Assembly (NCBI GenBank): GCA_016293155.1 | Contig: JAEDEU010000003.1 | Location: 1-54,682 of the forward strand | Length of the DNA stretch: 54,682 nucleotides | Reading direction: 5' to 3' | From: Clostridiaceae bacterium | GTDB taxonomy: Bacteria > Bacillota > Clostridia > Oscillospirales > Butyricicoccaceae | In this document: positions 41,170 to 51,067 of the stretch, in pieces | Layout of the letters: each line of letters starts with the position of its first letter | How positions within the stretch are numbered: the first letter of the stretch is position 1 | The notes under the pieces: model-generated | The model's database searches: none | The model's input: the letters and a program-made list of their open reading frames with translations, nothing else | What the model was told of the DNA's origin: nothing | Made by a program: the position numbers and the translations under genes

Positions 41170-44100
41170 TCAATCGTTGTCTCCAACGTCAATTTTCTTC
41201 ATTTTTCGGCGGTTGAGCAGGTCATACAGCACCGGAACCACCAGCAGCGTCAGCAGGGTTGCATAGATCAGGCCGCCGATGATGACAACTGCCATGCCCT
41301 GACCCATTTCCGCACCGGAGCCGATGCCGAGCGCCAGAGTAGACATTGCCAGGATCGTGGTCAGCGCGGTCATCAGAATCGGGCGGATACGCGCTTTGCC
41401 GGCGCGCAGCAGCGCCTCGCGCTTTTCCACGCCGTCCAGACGAAGCTGATTGGTGTAGTCAACGAACACGATGCCGTTGTTTACGACAACGCCTGCGAGG
41501 ATGAGGAAGCCCATCATGGACATCATGGAAATTTCCATTCCGGTGATCCAGAGCGCCAGCAAACCGCCGGTAAACGCCAGAGGAATCGTGAACAGGACGA
41601 TAAACGGGCTGAGCAGGCTCTGGAACTGTGCAACCATGATGAGATAAATCAGCGCGACTGCAACCAGAATCATCTGGATAACATCCGTCATCATATCCAT
41701 AATCTGTTCGTTCTCACCGGTGATGCTGATCGAGTAGCCTGCGGGCGCTTCGTAGCGGTCCAGCTTCTCATTGACCTCACGGCTGATCAGAGCGATGTTG
41801 TGGGCATCGTCTACCGTTGCGGAAACCGTCAGCACGCGCTCGTTGTTGTCACGGGCGATGGATGCCATGGATTTGCTTTTTGAGGTGGAGGCGATCTCCT
41901 TGAGCCGAACCTCGGAGGTTTCGCCGGTAGTCGGATCCGTGCTCTCAACGGTTTGGCGCATCAGGTTTCCGGTGGTCACATTGCTCTTGGCAACCACCGT
42001 GACCGGGTATTCCTTTCCGTCCAGCTTGAGCGTCGTAGAGGTGACCTCATCCGAAAGGTCAGAGGATACGGAGGCGAATACCTGCGCGACGGTCAGACCC
42101 TCACGCATCGCCTTCTCCTTGTCAACGATCAACTGAATCTGCTCGTCGGCATCCTCGTTGCCGTCCGTGATATCCTCAAGACCTTCCACCTCGCCGAGCA
42201 GGTCCTTCATATCGCTGCCGATGGATTGCAGCGTTTCCAGATCATCGCCGCGGATCTCAATTTCCATGCCGGTACTGAGCATGGAGCTCATATCCATGGC
42301 GGAGTCGGTTACGGTGAGAAATTCTTCATATTCCGTGGTCTTGCTGCGGATTTCCGCCGCGATGTCCTTGTTATCGCGGTCGCCGGTGAGCAGGATGTAG
42401 TAGGAAACCGAATCCGAGCCGCCGCTGGACATCAGCGATGCCGCACTGTTGTCCATCGCGCCGACAACCTCCACGCCCTCGGTGTCCTGAATGATTTTGA
42501 GGATGCTGTCCGCATTCGCCTCATTGGTTTCCTCATCCAGGTCGGGGTCGAATTCATAGGTTGCAAGCATCTGCTCGCTGGACATTTCCGGAATCAGCGT
42601 CATTCCCATAAAGCCCGCCTGAACGGCAGAGAAGATCAGAATTGCCAGTGCAATGCCGAGCGTGATGAGGCGGTGACGCAGGCTCCAGCCGAGCAGCTTT
42701 TGATATTTTTCTATCAGACGGTCAAACCATCTGGTGGGCTTGGGATTGGTATTGCGCAGAATGGTGGAGCTCATTGCCGGAACCAGCGTCAGCGCCATAA
42801 TCAGCGAGGCACCGAGCGAGTAGGCAATGGTCAGACCCATATCGCCGAGCAGCTGACGGCTCAGTCCGTCGGTGAAGACGAGCGGCAGGAAGACGCAGAT
42901 TGTGGTCAGGGTGGAGGCCGCGATTGCGCCGCCGACCTGCGAAGCACCGCGGACGGCTGCCTTTGCCGCAGGCATTCCCTCGTTACGCAGGCGATAGATG
43001 TTCTCCATCACGACGATGGAGTTATCCACCAGCATACCGACACCGAGCGCCAGACCGGAGAGCGAGATGATATTCAGCGTGATGTCGGTAAAGTACATCA
43101 GCACGATGGCGAACAGCACGCTCATCGGGATGCTAAAGCCGACGATGATGGTCGGCTTGACGTCCTTGAGGAAGAGAGCAAGCACCAGAATCGCCAGAAT
43201 GCCGCCCATAATCAGGTTTTGCAGCACCGAGCTGACAATCATGTCGATGTACTGTCCCTGATCCATCAGCGGAGTCAGGCGCAGTCCCGGATACTGCTCC
43301 TCCAGCTCGTCAATGAGATCGTGCAGCTCATGGGAAACCTCGGCAGTGGAGGCGGTGGACTGCTTGGAGACGGACAGCAGAATTCCGTCATTGCCGTTAA
43401 TTTTGGCATAGGTTTCGCCGGCGTTGTTGGAAAATTTCACGGATGCGACATCCTTCAGGCGGACATCACCGATTTTTCCCTGATCCATATGGAACAGAAT
43501 GGTATCGGCAACCTCGTCCAGAGAGCGGTAGGATTCGCCGACCTTGAGCAGAATCTGCTGATCGCCCTGCTTGATGTATCCGGCGGGCATATCGAAGTTT
43601 TCCGCAATCAGAATATTGCTGATCATGTCCGCCGTGATGAGACCGGAGATATCCGCTTTTTTGTATGCCTCGTCACGTGCTGCCTCGAACTGCTCGATCG
43701 AAGCATCCAGCTGCTGCTGTGCGGACTGGAGCTGAGACTGTCCGGAGATGATCTGCGCCTTGCCGGAGGCAACGCCGAGGGTTGCGGAGATCTTGGAGCT
43801 TTCCAGCTTCGCATAGGTCTGCTTTGCGGTTTCGAGCGCCTCCTCCAGCTGCGGCTTCATTGCGCTGATGGTTGCAAGACGGGTGCTGATGTTGTTCAGC
43901 TCCGCGTCAATTTCGCCGACACGGGTCGCCGCCTTTGCGGTGAGTGATGCGAGCTGTGCAAAGTCGGTACGGCTGACCGAGCCGAGCTGATCCGCGGCAT
44001 CTCCGCCGATACCGGAGACCAGAGAGAGAACCTGATCGCGGGCAGCGTCAAACTCCTCGTCGGTCATGTTTTCCGCTATGTACTTTGCAGGATCACTGAT

Positions 44101-45090
44101 TGCAGAGCCCGCGCCGGAGAGCAGAGCGGATACCGAATCAAACTCGTTCAGATCATCGGTCGGCAGCTTGCCGGTGCTGTCATAGACCGCGATCAGCGCG
44201 GCGAGCATGGAGATCTGATCGTTCATATCCGCATACTGCTGATATGCCTGCTTTTCCGCTTCAAACGATTTCTGGTTTGCGGTCAGTGTGGTTTCCTCGC
44301 TCAGGATTGCGTTGAGCTGAGAGGTCGCGGAATCCACCTCGGCGCTCGCCGTGCCCATCTGATCGGCGAGCGTGCCGGTCTGTGCTTCCAGCTGCGCGTT
44401 GGCGGAGTTCATTTTAGAGGAGGAGGCATTCAGCTGTGCCTGCGCGTCATCCAGCTGCTTTTTGGTCTTGTACAGCTCGCTGTCCACGCTTTTGAGCACT
44501 TTGTCGTTGAGCGCGTCAATCTTTTTCTGATCCAGCGTGATGCGCACACCGTCCTCGACCATGCCGATTGAGCTGACCGCTCCCACGCCGTCCAGACGCT
44601 CGAATTTGGTCAACAGCTCTTCGTTCAGAAATTCGGACAGCTCCTGTACGTCCTTGCCGTCGTAATCGACACTGAGCGTCATGGTTGCCATCATATCTGC
44701 CGAGATCTGCATCAGCGTCGGCGTGCCGGCATTTTCCGGCAGGACATCCTTGAGCTGGTCAAAGGTGTTGTTCATCTGCACCATGACGCCGTTGAGATCG
44801 GTATCCTCGGAAAATTCCATCATAATCATGCTGACATTTTCCGAGGAGGTGGATGTAATATTTTTCAGACCGCTGGTAGTGCCGAGCGCGGCCTCCAGCG
44901 GTCTTGTGACCGAGGTTTCCACTTCCTCCGGGCTTGCGCCGGGATCGGTGGTGTACACGATCAGATAGGGAAGCTCCATTTCCGGCAGAAGGTCGGTTGA
45001 CATTCTGGTGAAAGAAATAAAACCGAGCAGGATAACGGCTAAAATACCGACCAGCACGGTAAATGGCTTCCGGACGCAGTGTTTAATCAT
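41170..45090 (-). CDS. RND superfamily (AcrB/HAE1-like) transporter with long coiled-coil insert
   Basis: A 1306-residue pump, well above the usual 1,020-1,050. The N-terminal helix with K-P-F-T-V-L-V-G-I-L-A, the porter-domain start S-P-E-E-V-E-T-S-V-T-R-P-L-E-A, and two sets of membrane helices (about 610-800 and 1130-1290) fit the family; the TM4 motif reads G-M-L-V-D-N-S-I-V-V, with Asn at the second acidic position. Between about residues 215 and 500 lies a Gln/Ala/Ser-rich insert with heptad-like stretches (K-K-Q-L-D-D-A-Q-A-Q-L, L-E-E-A-L-E-T-A-K-Q-T), probably a coiled coil outside the membrane. No membrane-fusion or outer-membrane gene is adjacent. Start ATG 45090 follows GGAGGTATTTT. 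Confidence 0.92.
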   Translation of the reverse strand: MIKHCVRKPFTVLVGILAVILLGFISFTRMSTDLLPEMELPYLIVYTTDPGASPEEVETSVTRPLEAALGTTSGLKNITSTSSENVSMIMMEFSEDTDLNGVMVQMNNTFDQLKDVLPENAGTPTLMQISADMMATMTLSVDYDGKDVQELSEFLNEELLTKFERLDGVGAVSSIGMVEDGVRITLDQKKIDALNDKVLKSVDSELYKTKKQLDDAQAQLNASSSKMNSANAQLEAQTGTLADQMGTASAEVDSATSQLNAILSEETTLTANQKSFEAEKQAYQQYADMNDQISMLAALIAVYDSTGKLPTDDLNEFDSVSALLSGAGSAISDPAKYIAENMTDEEFDAARDQVLSLVSGIGGDAADQLGSVSRTDFAQLASLTAKAATRVGEIDAELNNISTRLATISAMKPQLEEALETAKQTYAKLESSKISATLGVASGKAQIISGQSQLQSAQQQLDASIEQFEAARDEAYKKADISGLITADMISNILIAENFDMPAGYIKQGDQQILLKVGESYRSLDEVADTILFHMDQGKIGDVRLKDVASVKFSNNAGETYAKINGNDGILLSVSKQSTASTAEVSHELHDLIDELEEQYPGLRLTPLMDQGQYIDMIVSSVLQNLIMGGILAILVLALFLKDVKPTIIVGFSIPMSVLFAIVLMYFTDITLNIISLSGLALGVGMLVDNSIVVMENIYRLRNEGMPAAKAAVRGASQVGGAIAASTLTTICVFLPLVFTDGLSRQLLGDMGLTIAYSLGASLIMALTLVPAMSSTILRNTNPKPTRWFDRLIEKYQKLLGWSLRHRLITLGIALAILIFSAVQAGFMGMTLIPEMSSEQMLATYEFDPDLDEETNEANADSILKIIQDTEGVEVVGAMDNSAASLMSSGGSDSVSYYILLTGDRDNKDIAAEIRSKTTEYEEFLTVTDSAMDMSSMLSTGMEIEIRGDDLETLQSIGSDMKDLLGEVEGLEDITDGNEDADEQIQLIVDKEKAMREGLTVAQVFASVSSDLSDEVTSTTLKLDGKEYPVTVVAKSNVTTGNLMRQTVESTDPTTGETSEVRLKEIASTSKSKSMASIARDNNERVLTVSATVDDAHNIALISREVNEKLDRYEAPAGYSISITGENEQIMDMMTDVIQMILVAVALIYLIMVAQFQSLLSPFIVLFTIPLAFTGGLLALWITGMEISMMSMMGFLILAGVVVNNGIVFVDYTNQLRLDGVEKREALLRAGKARIRPILMTALTTILAMSTLALGIGSGAEMGQGMAVVIIGGLIYATLLTLLVVPVLYDLLNRRKMKKIDVGDND

Positions 45091-45123
45091 AAAATACCTC
45101 CGAAAAAACGGTCTGATTTTGCC

Positions 45124-45139
45124 GACCGACCGGTCGGTC
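45124..45139. promoter_or_regulatory. TetR-type operator of the RND-tetR operon
   Basis: GACCGACCGGTCGGTC is a perfect 16-base palindrome, a sequence typical for TetR-family operators. It lies 8-23 bases downstream of the -10, over the transcription start. Confidence 0.9.
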
Positions 45140-45146
45140 TGGCAAC

Positions 45147-45174
45147 AGTATAGCAGATCGCATGGCAAAGTCAA
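45147..45174 (-). promoter_or_regulatory. SigA-type promoter of the RND-tetR operon
   Basis: Minus strand TTGACT (45174-45169), 16 bases, TATACT (45152-45147). Confidence 0.8.
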
Positions 45175-45216
45175 GCGATGGTTTCCGGTTTCAACAGCTT
45201 TTTTTGGACAGATTTC

Positions 45217-45245
45217 TTGACCGTTTTCGGCAGATTTGTTATCAT
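45217..45245 (+). promoter_or_regulatory. SigA-type promoter of the TtcA-like gene
   Basis: TTGACC (45217-45222), 17 bases, TATCAT (45240-45245). Confidence 0.72.
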
Positions 45246-45278
45246 GAAAGAAAATTTCTCAGAGGAAGTGAACGGGCT

Positions 45279-46091
45279 ATGAATGCGGAGCAGCTGCTGA
45301 CAACGCGCTTTGCCAAGAAAATATGGAATCCGTTTGTAAAAGCGGTAAAGGAATACCGTCTGGTCAACGAGGGAGACCGGATTGCAGTCTGTGTATCGGG
45401 CGGCAAGGATTCCGCTTTGCTGTCCGTGCTGATGCGGATGCTTCAGCTGCATTCGGAGGTTCGCTTTGAGATACTGTTTCTGTCCATGGATCCGGGCTAT
45501 TCTCCGGAGCGCCGGCAGATGATCGAGCGCGGTCTGACCAGTCTCGGCGTGCAGCCGTACCGCTACGAGACAAAGCTGTTTGACACGGTCGCGCAGCAGG
45601 ATAAAAATCCGTGCTTCCTGTGCGCCCGTCTGCGCCGCGGCAGCCTGTATAAAAAGGCGCAGGAGCTGGGCTGCAATAAAATCGCACTCGGACATCATTT
45701 TGACGATGTGATTGAAACCATCCTGATGTCCATGCTGTACGGCGGGCAGGTACAGACCATGAAGCCCAAGCTGCATGCGGCGCATTACGAGGGCGTGCAG
45801 GTGATCCGCCCGCTGTATCTGGTGCGCGAGCGCGATGTGATCGCGTGGCGCGATGCCTGCGGGCTGGAATTTCCGGGCTGTTCGTGCGCATTTGCGGCAA
45901 AAGCGGAGCAGGAGGCGCAGTCCTCGTCCAAGCGGCAGGAGATCAAACGGCTTCTGGCGGATCTGGAGCACATCAATCCGCAGATTCCCAAAAATGTGTT
46001 TAACAGCGTGAAAAATATAGATCTGGACGATGTGCTCGGATGGCATCGGGGGGAGTGGAAACAGACCTTTCTGGACGGGTATCAGGACTGA
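45279..46091 (+). CDS. TtcA/TtuA-family tRNA thiolation ATPase
   Basis: A 270-residue ATP-pyrophosphatase. The PP-loop S-G-G-K-D-S is at residues 41-46, the cysteine pair C-F-L-C near 112-115, and P-G-C-S-C near 204-208 gives further potential iron-sulfur ligands; G-H-H-F-D-D-V-I-E-T near 134-143 is conserved in TtcA. Members thiolate tRNA bases (2-thiocytidine 32 or 2-thiouridine 54) using an oxygen-sensitive [4Fe-4S] cluster. Which base is modified here is not clear. ATG at 45279 was chosen for AGAGGAAGTG upstream. Divergent from the RND operon. Confidence 0.87.
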   Translation: MNAEQLLTTRFAKKIWNPFVKAVKEYRLVNEGDRIAVCVSGGKDSALLSVLMRMLQLHSEVRFEILFLSMDPGYSPERRQMIERGLTSLGVQPYRYETKLFDTVAQQDKNPCFLCARLRRGSLYKKAQELGCNKIALGHHFDDVIETILMSMLYGGQVQTMKPKLHAAHYEGVQVIRPLYLVRERDVIAWRDACGLEFPGCSCAFAAKAEQEAQSSSKRQEIKRLLADLEHINPQIPKNVFNSVKNIDLDDVLGWHRGEWKQTFLDGYQD

Positions 46092-46118
46092 AACAGAGCA
46101 ATATTGCAGGATGCAGCA

Positions 46119-46148
46119 GGGTGCAGGGTTTCTGCACCCTTTATATTT
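46119..46148 (+). terminator. Terminator after the TtcA-like gene
   Basis: Stem GGGTGCAG / CTGCACCC (46119-46139) followed by TTTATATTT. Confidence 0.85.
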
Positions 46149-46223
46149 GTCAGCAGTTTTGCTGCTTTCGGTAAATTTTGCATACGGAAAGACATTATTT
46201 TAGCGGGAACGACATGGAATATA

Positions 46224-46252
46224 TTGTCGTGCCGCTGTTTTTTTGCTATAAT
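46224..46252 (+). promoter_or_regulatory. SigA-type promoter of the recJ-rel operon
   Basis: TTGTCG (46224-46229), 17 bases, consensus TATAAT (46247-46252). Confidence 0.8.
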
Positions 46253-46285
46253 AGCTACAATTAAAAATACTAAGAAGGAATTGGA

Positions 46286-48367
46286 ATGAAAACAAAACAA
46301 TGGACGATCTCACGGCCGGATCCCGAACGAGTCCGGCTGCTGGTCGAACAATGCGGTTATCCGGGACTGGTAGCCTCCGTGCTTGCCGCGCGGGGACTGG
46401 AGCAGCCGGAGGCTGCACGTCAGTTTCTTTGCAGTGACCTGACCGGTCTGCATGACCCGCTGCTGCTGCCGGATATGGCACAGGCAGTGGAATTGATCGA
46501 GCAGTCCATTCGTGCAGGCGAGCGCATTGCGGTCTTTGGCGACTATGATGTGGACGGCGTTACGTCCACCTGTACGCTGATCCGTTACCTGCGTGCACGC
46601 GGTGCGGACTGTCTGTACTATATCCCCGACCGCCTGAGCGAGGGCTACGGTCTGAATGCACAGGCAATGCACACGCTTGCAGAGCGCGGCGTTCAGCTGA
46701 TGATTACGGTGGATTCCGGCATCACGGCAATCGAGGAAATTGCGCTGGCGCGTTCGCTGGGCATGAAGGTGGTGGTCACCGACCACCACGAATGCAAGGA
46801 CGAGCTGCCGAATGCCAATGCGGTTGTCAATCCGAAGCGTCCGGACAGCCGATATCCGTTCAGCGACCTTGCGGGAGTCGGCGTGGCATTTAAGCTGGTT
46901 TGCGCGATGGAAGGGCCGGACAATCTGCGGCGCGTTGTCAGAGACTATATTGATCTGGTTGCCGTCGGAACGATTGCCGATGTCATGACGGTCACCGGCG
47001 AAAACCGCGTCATTGTCGCGCATGGTCTGGAGGCCATGCAAAACACCAAAAATGTCGGTCTGCGTATGCTGATGAGAGAGGCCGGTGTGGAAAACCGCCG
47101 GATGACCTCAGGAATTGTCAGCTTTACACTGGCACCGCGCATCAACGCGGCAGGACGCATTGACTGTGCGACCAAGGCGGCGGAGCTGTTTTTGACGGAG
47201 GACATCAGCATTGCGCAGGATATTGCCGCGCTGCTGTGCCGCCAGAACCGCGAACGGCAGGATGCCGAGAATGAAATTTTAAAGCAGGCATATGAGACAT
47301 TGAAAACCGAATATCATCCGGATGAGGATAAAATGATCGTGCTGTGGGGAGAACAATGGCATCACGGCGTGATCGGAATTGTATCCTCGCGCATTTCCGA
47401 CCGTTATGGCTGTCCGACCATTCTGATTTCTCTGGATGGGGACAAGGGCAAGGGCTCCGGTCGTTCGGTCGGCAGCTTCAATCTGTTTGAGGCACTGGAG
47501 CACAGCGCGCAGTTTTTGGAAAAATTCGGCGGTCATGCGCTGGCGGCGGGTCTCACCGTATCAAGGGATCAGCTGGTTCCGTTCAAACAGAGCATCTGTG
47601 CATACGCGCGGGAGCATATCCGCGAAGAGGATCTGATTCCGGTGCTTCCGGTCGACTGCGAGATTCGTCCGCAGTGGATTACGCTGGAAGCCGTCCGCGG
47701 GCTTTCCGTTCTGGAGCCATACGGGATGGGAAATCCACAGCCGGTATTTTGTATGTATGAGATGCGAGTAGAGGAAATCACACCGATTTCCAGCGATAAG
47801 CATTTGAAATTCCAGCTCAGCAAGGACGGGATTTTGTTCACCGCCATGCTGTTCGGCACCGGCACCAACGGCTGCGCCGCCGTTGTCGGCAGCATCGTGG
47901 ATGTCGCATTTCATCTGGATATCAACACCTTCCGCGGTGTCAACACGGTGCAGCTGATGATAAAGGATCTGAAGCTGAGCCGCTGTGAGCGGGAAAAGGA
48001 CAAAAAGCTCTGGCTCAGCTATTCCCGCTTTATGGACGGCGGAGAGATCGGTGCGGATGAGGTAGACCGGCTGTATCCCGACCGTCCGGATCTGGTTGCA
48101 GTCTGGCGGCATATCATTTCCCGCGCATCGGACAGCCGGCTGAGTGTACCGTTTCTCGGACTGTCCCGCCGCATTGAGTGGGAGACCAAACGCGATATTA
48201 ATATCGGCAAGCTGTTTGTCTGTCTGGATGTATTTGCAGAGAGCCAGCTCATCAATTATCACTATAAAAACGATCAGGTTAATATATTTCTCAAGCCATA
48301 TCAGGGCAAGGCGGACATTTCGCGCTCGGTTGTTCTCGCAACCCTGCGCCGCATGAAGCACCGCTGA
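46286..48367 (+). CDS. recJ: Single-stranded-DNA-specific exonuclease RecJ
   Basis: A 693-residue DHH-family nuclease that degrades single-stranded DNA 5' to 3' in recombination and mismatch repair. The metal motifs are visible: F-G-D-Y-D-V-D-G-V near 81-89, D-S-G-I near 140, T-D-H-H-E-C near 164-169, and G-G-H-A-L-A-A-G near 413-420 in the DHHA1 domain. An additional C-terminal domain of about 150 residues follows, as in Firmicutes RecJ. ATG follows AAGAAGGAATTGGA. First gene of a run leading to rel, dtd and hemZ. Confidence 0.95.
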   Translation: MKTKQWTISRPDPERVRLLVEQCGYPGLVASVLAARGLEQPEAARQFLCSDLTGLHDPLLLPDMAQAVELIEQSIRAGERIAVFGDYDVDGVTSTCTLIRYLRARGADCLYYIPDRLSEGYGLNAQAMHTLAERGVQLMITVDSGITAIEEIALARSLGMKVVVTDHHECKDELPNANAVVNPKRPDSRYPFSDLAGVGVAFKLVCAMEGPDNLRRVVRDYIDLVAVGTIADVMTVTGENRVIVAHGLEAMQNTKNVGLRMLMREAGVENRRMTSGIVSFTLAPRINAAGRIDCATKAAELFLTEDISIAQDIAALLCRQNRERQDAENEILKQAYETLKTEYHPDEDKMIVLWGEQWHHGVIGIVSSRISDRYGCPTILISLDGDKGKGSGRSVGSFNLFEALEHSAQFLEKFGGHALAAGLTVSRDQLVPFKQSICAYAREHIREEDLIPVLPVDCEIRPQWITLEAVRGLSVLEPYGMGNPQPVFCMYEMRVEEITPISSDKHLKFQLSKDGILFTAMLFGTGTNGCAAVVGSIVDVAFHLDINTFRGVNTVQLMIKDLKLSRCEREKDKKLWLSYSRFMDGGEIGADEVDRLYPDRPDLVAVWRHIISRASDSRLSVPFLGLSRRIEWETKRDINIGKLFVCLDVFAESQLINYHYKNDQVNIFLKPYQGKADISRSVVLATLRRMKHR

Positions 48368-48385
48368 GCACAGGGAGATACGCAT

Positions 48386-50542
48386 ATGAACATTCAAAGC
48401 AGAGTAGATTTTTTAATTGAACGTGCGAAAAAACAAAATCCGCAGGTCAATGCGACCAAAATTGCGGCCGCCTACGAGTGCGCCAACAAGGCACATGAGG
48501 GTCAGGTCAGAAAGAGCGGAGAGCCATATATCATCCATCCGGTTTCCGTTGCGGAGATCATCGTTGAGATGGGACTGGATACCGACTCGATCTGTGCGGG
48601 ACTGATGCATGACTGCATTGAGGATACCGATTTTGGCTATAAAGAGATTGAAAACAAATTCGGCACCTCGGTTGCAGAGCTGGTCAACGGCGTTACCCGT
48701 CTGGGCATGATCCAGTACTCCAAGGAGCAGGAGCAGATGGAGGATCTGCGTAAGATGCTGGTGGCGATGAATAAGGATATCCGTGTCATCCTCATCAAGC
48801 TCGCGGATCGCCTGCATAATATGCGTACCATCGAGTTCATGGGAGAGGCAAAGCAGCGCGCAAAGGCGCTGGAAACCATGGAGATCTATGCGCCGATTGC
48901 GCACCGTCTGGGTATGCAGAAGGTCAAGTGGGAGCTGGAGGACCGCTCGCTCCGATGTCTCGACCCGATCGGCTATCAGGAGATTGTGGACGGTCTTGCG
49001 GCGCAGAGCAACGAGCACGAAAAGTTCCTTGAGCGCATCAAGACCACGATCTGCACCAAGCTCTCCGAGAGCGGCATTCAGAATCAGATTTCCGCGCGCG
49101 TCAAGCATGTATACAGCATCTATCGCAAGATGTATGACCAGCACAAGAATATCAACGAAATTTTTGATATCTGCGCTGTGCGCGTGATCGTGGATTCGGT
49201 CGCAGACTGCTATAACGTACTCGGCTATGTGCACGACCTGTATAAACCGATTCCGGGACGCTTTAAGGACTATATCTCCACGCCGAAGCCGAACGGCTAC
49301 CGTTCGCTGCATACCACGGTCATTGGCCGCGCAGGCATCCCGTTTGAGGTGCAGATCCGCACACAGGAAATGCATGAGCAGGCGGAATATGGCGTTGCAG
49401 CGCACTGGAAATATAAGCAGGGCGTACAGAAAAACGGCAGTGAGGAGAGCTACGCATGGATCCGTCAGCTGTTGGAGAGCCAGCAGGACACCGAGGCGGA
49501 AGACTTTATCAAGGCGATCAAGGTGGATCTGTTTTCGGACGAAGTATTCGTGTTCACCCCGCAGGGCGATGTCATCAATTTGCCTGCCGGTTCGACCCCG
49601 ATCGACTTTGCGTATTCCATCCACTCGGCGGTCGGCAACCGCATGACCGGCGCAAAGATCAACGGGCGCATCGCTCCAATTGACACCAAGCTGCGCAACG
49701 GAGATATTGTCGAGGTGATTACCTCCAAGGAAACCCGCGGTCCAAAGCGCGACTGGCTCAAAATTGTCAAGACCTCGGAAGCGCGCAATAAGATCAAGCA
49801 GTGGTTCAAAAAGGAATGCCGTGAGGAAAACATTGTACAGGGCAAGGCGGATCTGGAGCGCGAGCTGCGTGCCAATCTCATGCTGAACCACTTTTTGGAG
49901 AATGAATCCATTCAGGAAAATGTCCTCAAAAAGTTTAACTATAACCAGCTGGATGAGCTGTATGCCGCAATTGGCTACGGCGGCGTCACGGTGACCAAGG
50001 TTCTGAACAAGATCAAGGATGAGGTCATCAAGCTGCGCAAGGCGGAGGAAGCAAAGCAGCCTGTACAGCAGGGCAGAGTCAAGACCGATTCCGGCGTAGT
50101 GGTCGAGGGCATCGGCAACTGCCAGATTAAGTTTGCCCGCTGCTGTACACCGGTTCCGGGCGATGAAATCATCGGCTTCATCACACGCGGCTATGGTATT
50201 TCGATTCACCGCAAGGATTGCATCAATGCAGCGCACAGGGAGGAAGAGCCGGATCGCTGGATCAAGTGCTGGTGGAATGAGGATCAGCTCACCAACAAGG
50301 GCAAATTCAGTACGGCGCTTCAGCTTACGACGACCGATCGCATGGGCGTGATGAGCGAGGTGCTCAATACCCTCGCAAGCAGCCGTGTCAATGTCAGCGA
50401 CTTCAACGGCAAGACGCTCTCGCAGGGCTATGCGATTATCAATGCGGTGGTGGACGTTTCCGGCGTCACTCAGCTGGAAAGCGTGCTTAACAAGCTGCGC
50501 ACCATCAAGGGAGTCGTCAGCGTAAACCGTCATACAGAATGA
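48386..50542 (+). CDS. relA: Bifunctional (p)ppGpp synthetase/hydrolase RelA/SpoT (Rel)
   Basis: A 718-residue stringent-response enzyme. The HD hydrolase domain shows G-L-M-H-D-C-I-E-D-T near 72-81, intact for hydrolysis; the synthetase domain has Y-R-S-L-H-T-T-V and E-V-Q-I-R-T-x-E-M-H near 308-332; a TGS domain (V-F-V-F-T-P-Q-G-D near 386-394), a middle Cys-containing region with F-A-R-C-C-T-P-V-P-G-D, and a C-terminal ACT domain follow. Both activities are thus predicted. RBS GGGAGATACGCAT. The Rel-Dtd gene order is common in Firmicutes. Confidence 0.97.
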   Translation: MNIQSRVDFLIERAKKQNPQVNATKIAAAYECANKAHEGQVRKSGEPYIIHPVSVAEIIVEMGLDTDSICAGLMHDCIEDTDFGYKEIENKFGTSVAELVNGVTRLGMIQYSKEQEQMEDLRKMLVAMNKDIRVILIKLADRLHNMRTIEFMGEAKQRAKALETMEIYAPIAHRLGMQKVKWELEDRSLRCLDPIGYQEIVDGLAAQSNEHEKFLERIKTTICTKLSESGIQNQISARVKHVYSIYRKMYDQHKNINEIFDICAVRVIVDSVADCYNVLGYVHDLYKPIPGRFKDYISTPKPNGYRSLHTTVIGRAGIPFEVQIRTQEMHEQAEYGVAAHWKYKQGVQKNGSEESYAWIRQLLESQQDTEAEDFIKAIKVDLFSDEVFVFTPQGDVINLPAGSTPIDFAYSIHSAVGNRMTGAKINGRIAPIDTKLRNGDIVEVITSKETRGPKRDWLKIVKTSEARNKIKQWFKKECREENIVQGKADLERELRANLMLNHFLENESIQENVLKKFNYNQLDELYAAIGYGGVTVTKVLNKIKDEVIKLRKAEEAKQPVQQGRVKTDSGVVVEGIGNCQIKFARCCTPVPGDEIIGFITRGYGISIHRKDCINAAHREEEPDRWIKCWWNEDQLTNKGKFSTALQLTTTDRMGVMSEVLNTLASSRVNVSDFNGKTLSQGYAIINAVVDVSGVTQLESVLNKLRTIKGVVSVNRHTE

Positions 50543-50591
50543 ATGCAGCTGTCCGCAGGCTAAACTCTGCGGTTTTGGAGGAAATCAGTAT

Positions 50592-51047
50592 ATGAAAGCA
50601 GTGCTTCAGCGTGTCGCTCATGCGAGCGTCACGGTGGATGGAACAGTGACCGGCGCAATCGAAAAGGGATTTTTGATCCTGCTCGGTGTCGGACCGGACG
50701 ATACGGAAAAACAGGCGGAATATCTGGCAAAGAAATGCACGGGAATGCGCATTTTTGAGGATGAAAACGGAAAAATGAATCTGTCCTTACAGCAGATCGG
50801 CGGCGGTATTCTGGCGGTCAGCCAGTTTACCCTGTTTGCCGACTGCAAAAAGGGCAACCGTCCGAGCTTTACCGGTGCGGCAGCGCCGGAGCCGGCAGCC
50901 CGTCTGTATGATTATTTCTGCGACTGCTGCCGCAGCAGCGGAATTGTGGTCGAAAAGGGTATTTTCGGCGCGGATATGAAGGTTGAGCTGCTGAATGACG
51001 GGCCGGTCACCATCGTTCTGGATACAAACGAAATGATGCCGAAATAA
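50592..51047 (+). CDS. dtd: D-aminoacyl-tRNA deacylase
   Basis: A 151-residue enzyme that hydrolyses D-amino acids mischarged on tRNA. The two signature segments are present: S-Q-F-T-L-F-A-D near 77-84 and N-D-G-P-V-T near 137-142 (the Gly-cisPro motif). ATG follows TTTGGAGGAAATCAGTAT. Length is normal. Lies 49 bases after rel and 20 before the MBL hydrolase. Confidence 0.96.
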   Translation: MKAVLQRVAHASVTVDGTVTGAIEKGFLILLGVGPDDTEKQAEYLAKKCTGMRIFEDENGKMNLSLQQIGGGILAVSQFTLFADCKKGNRPSFTGAAAPEPAARLYDYFCDCCRSSGIVVEKGIFGADMKVELLNDGPVTIVLDTNEMMPK

Positions 51048-51067
51048 ACGGCAGAACGGAGAAAAAA

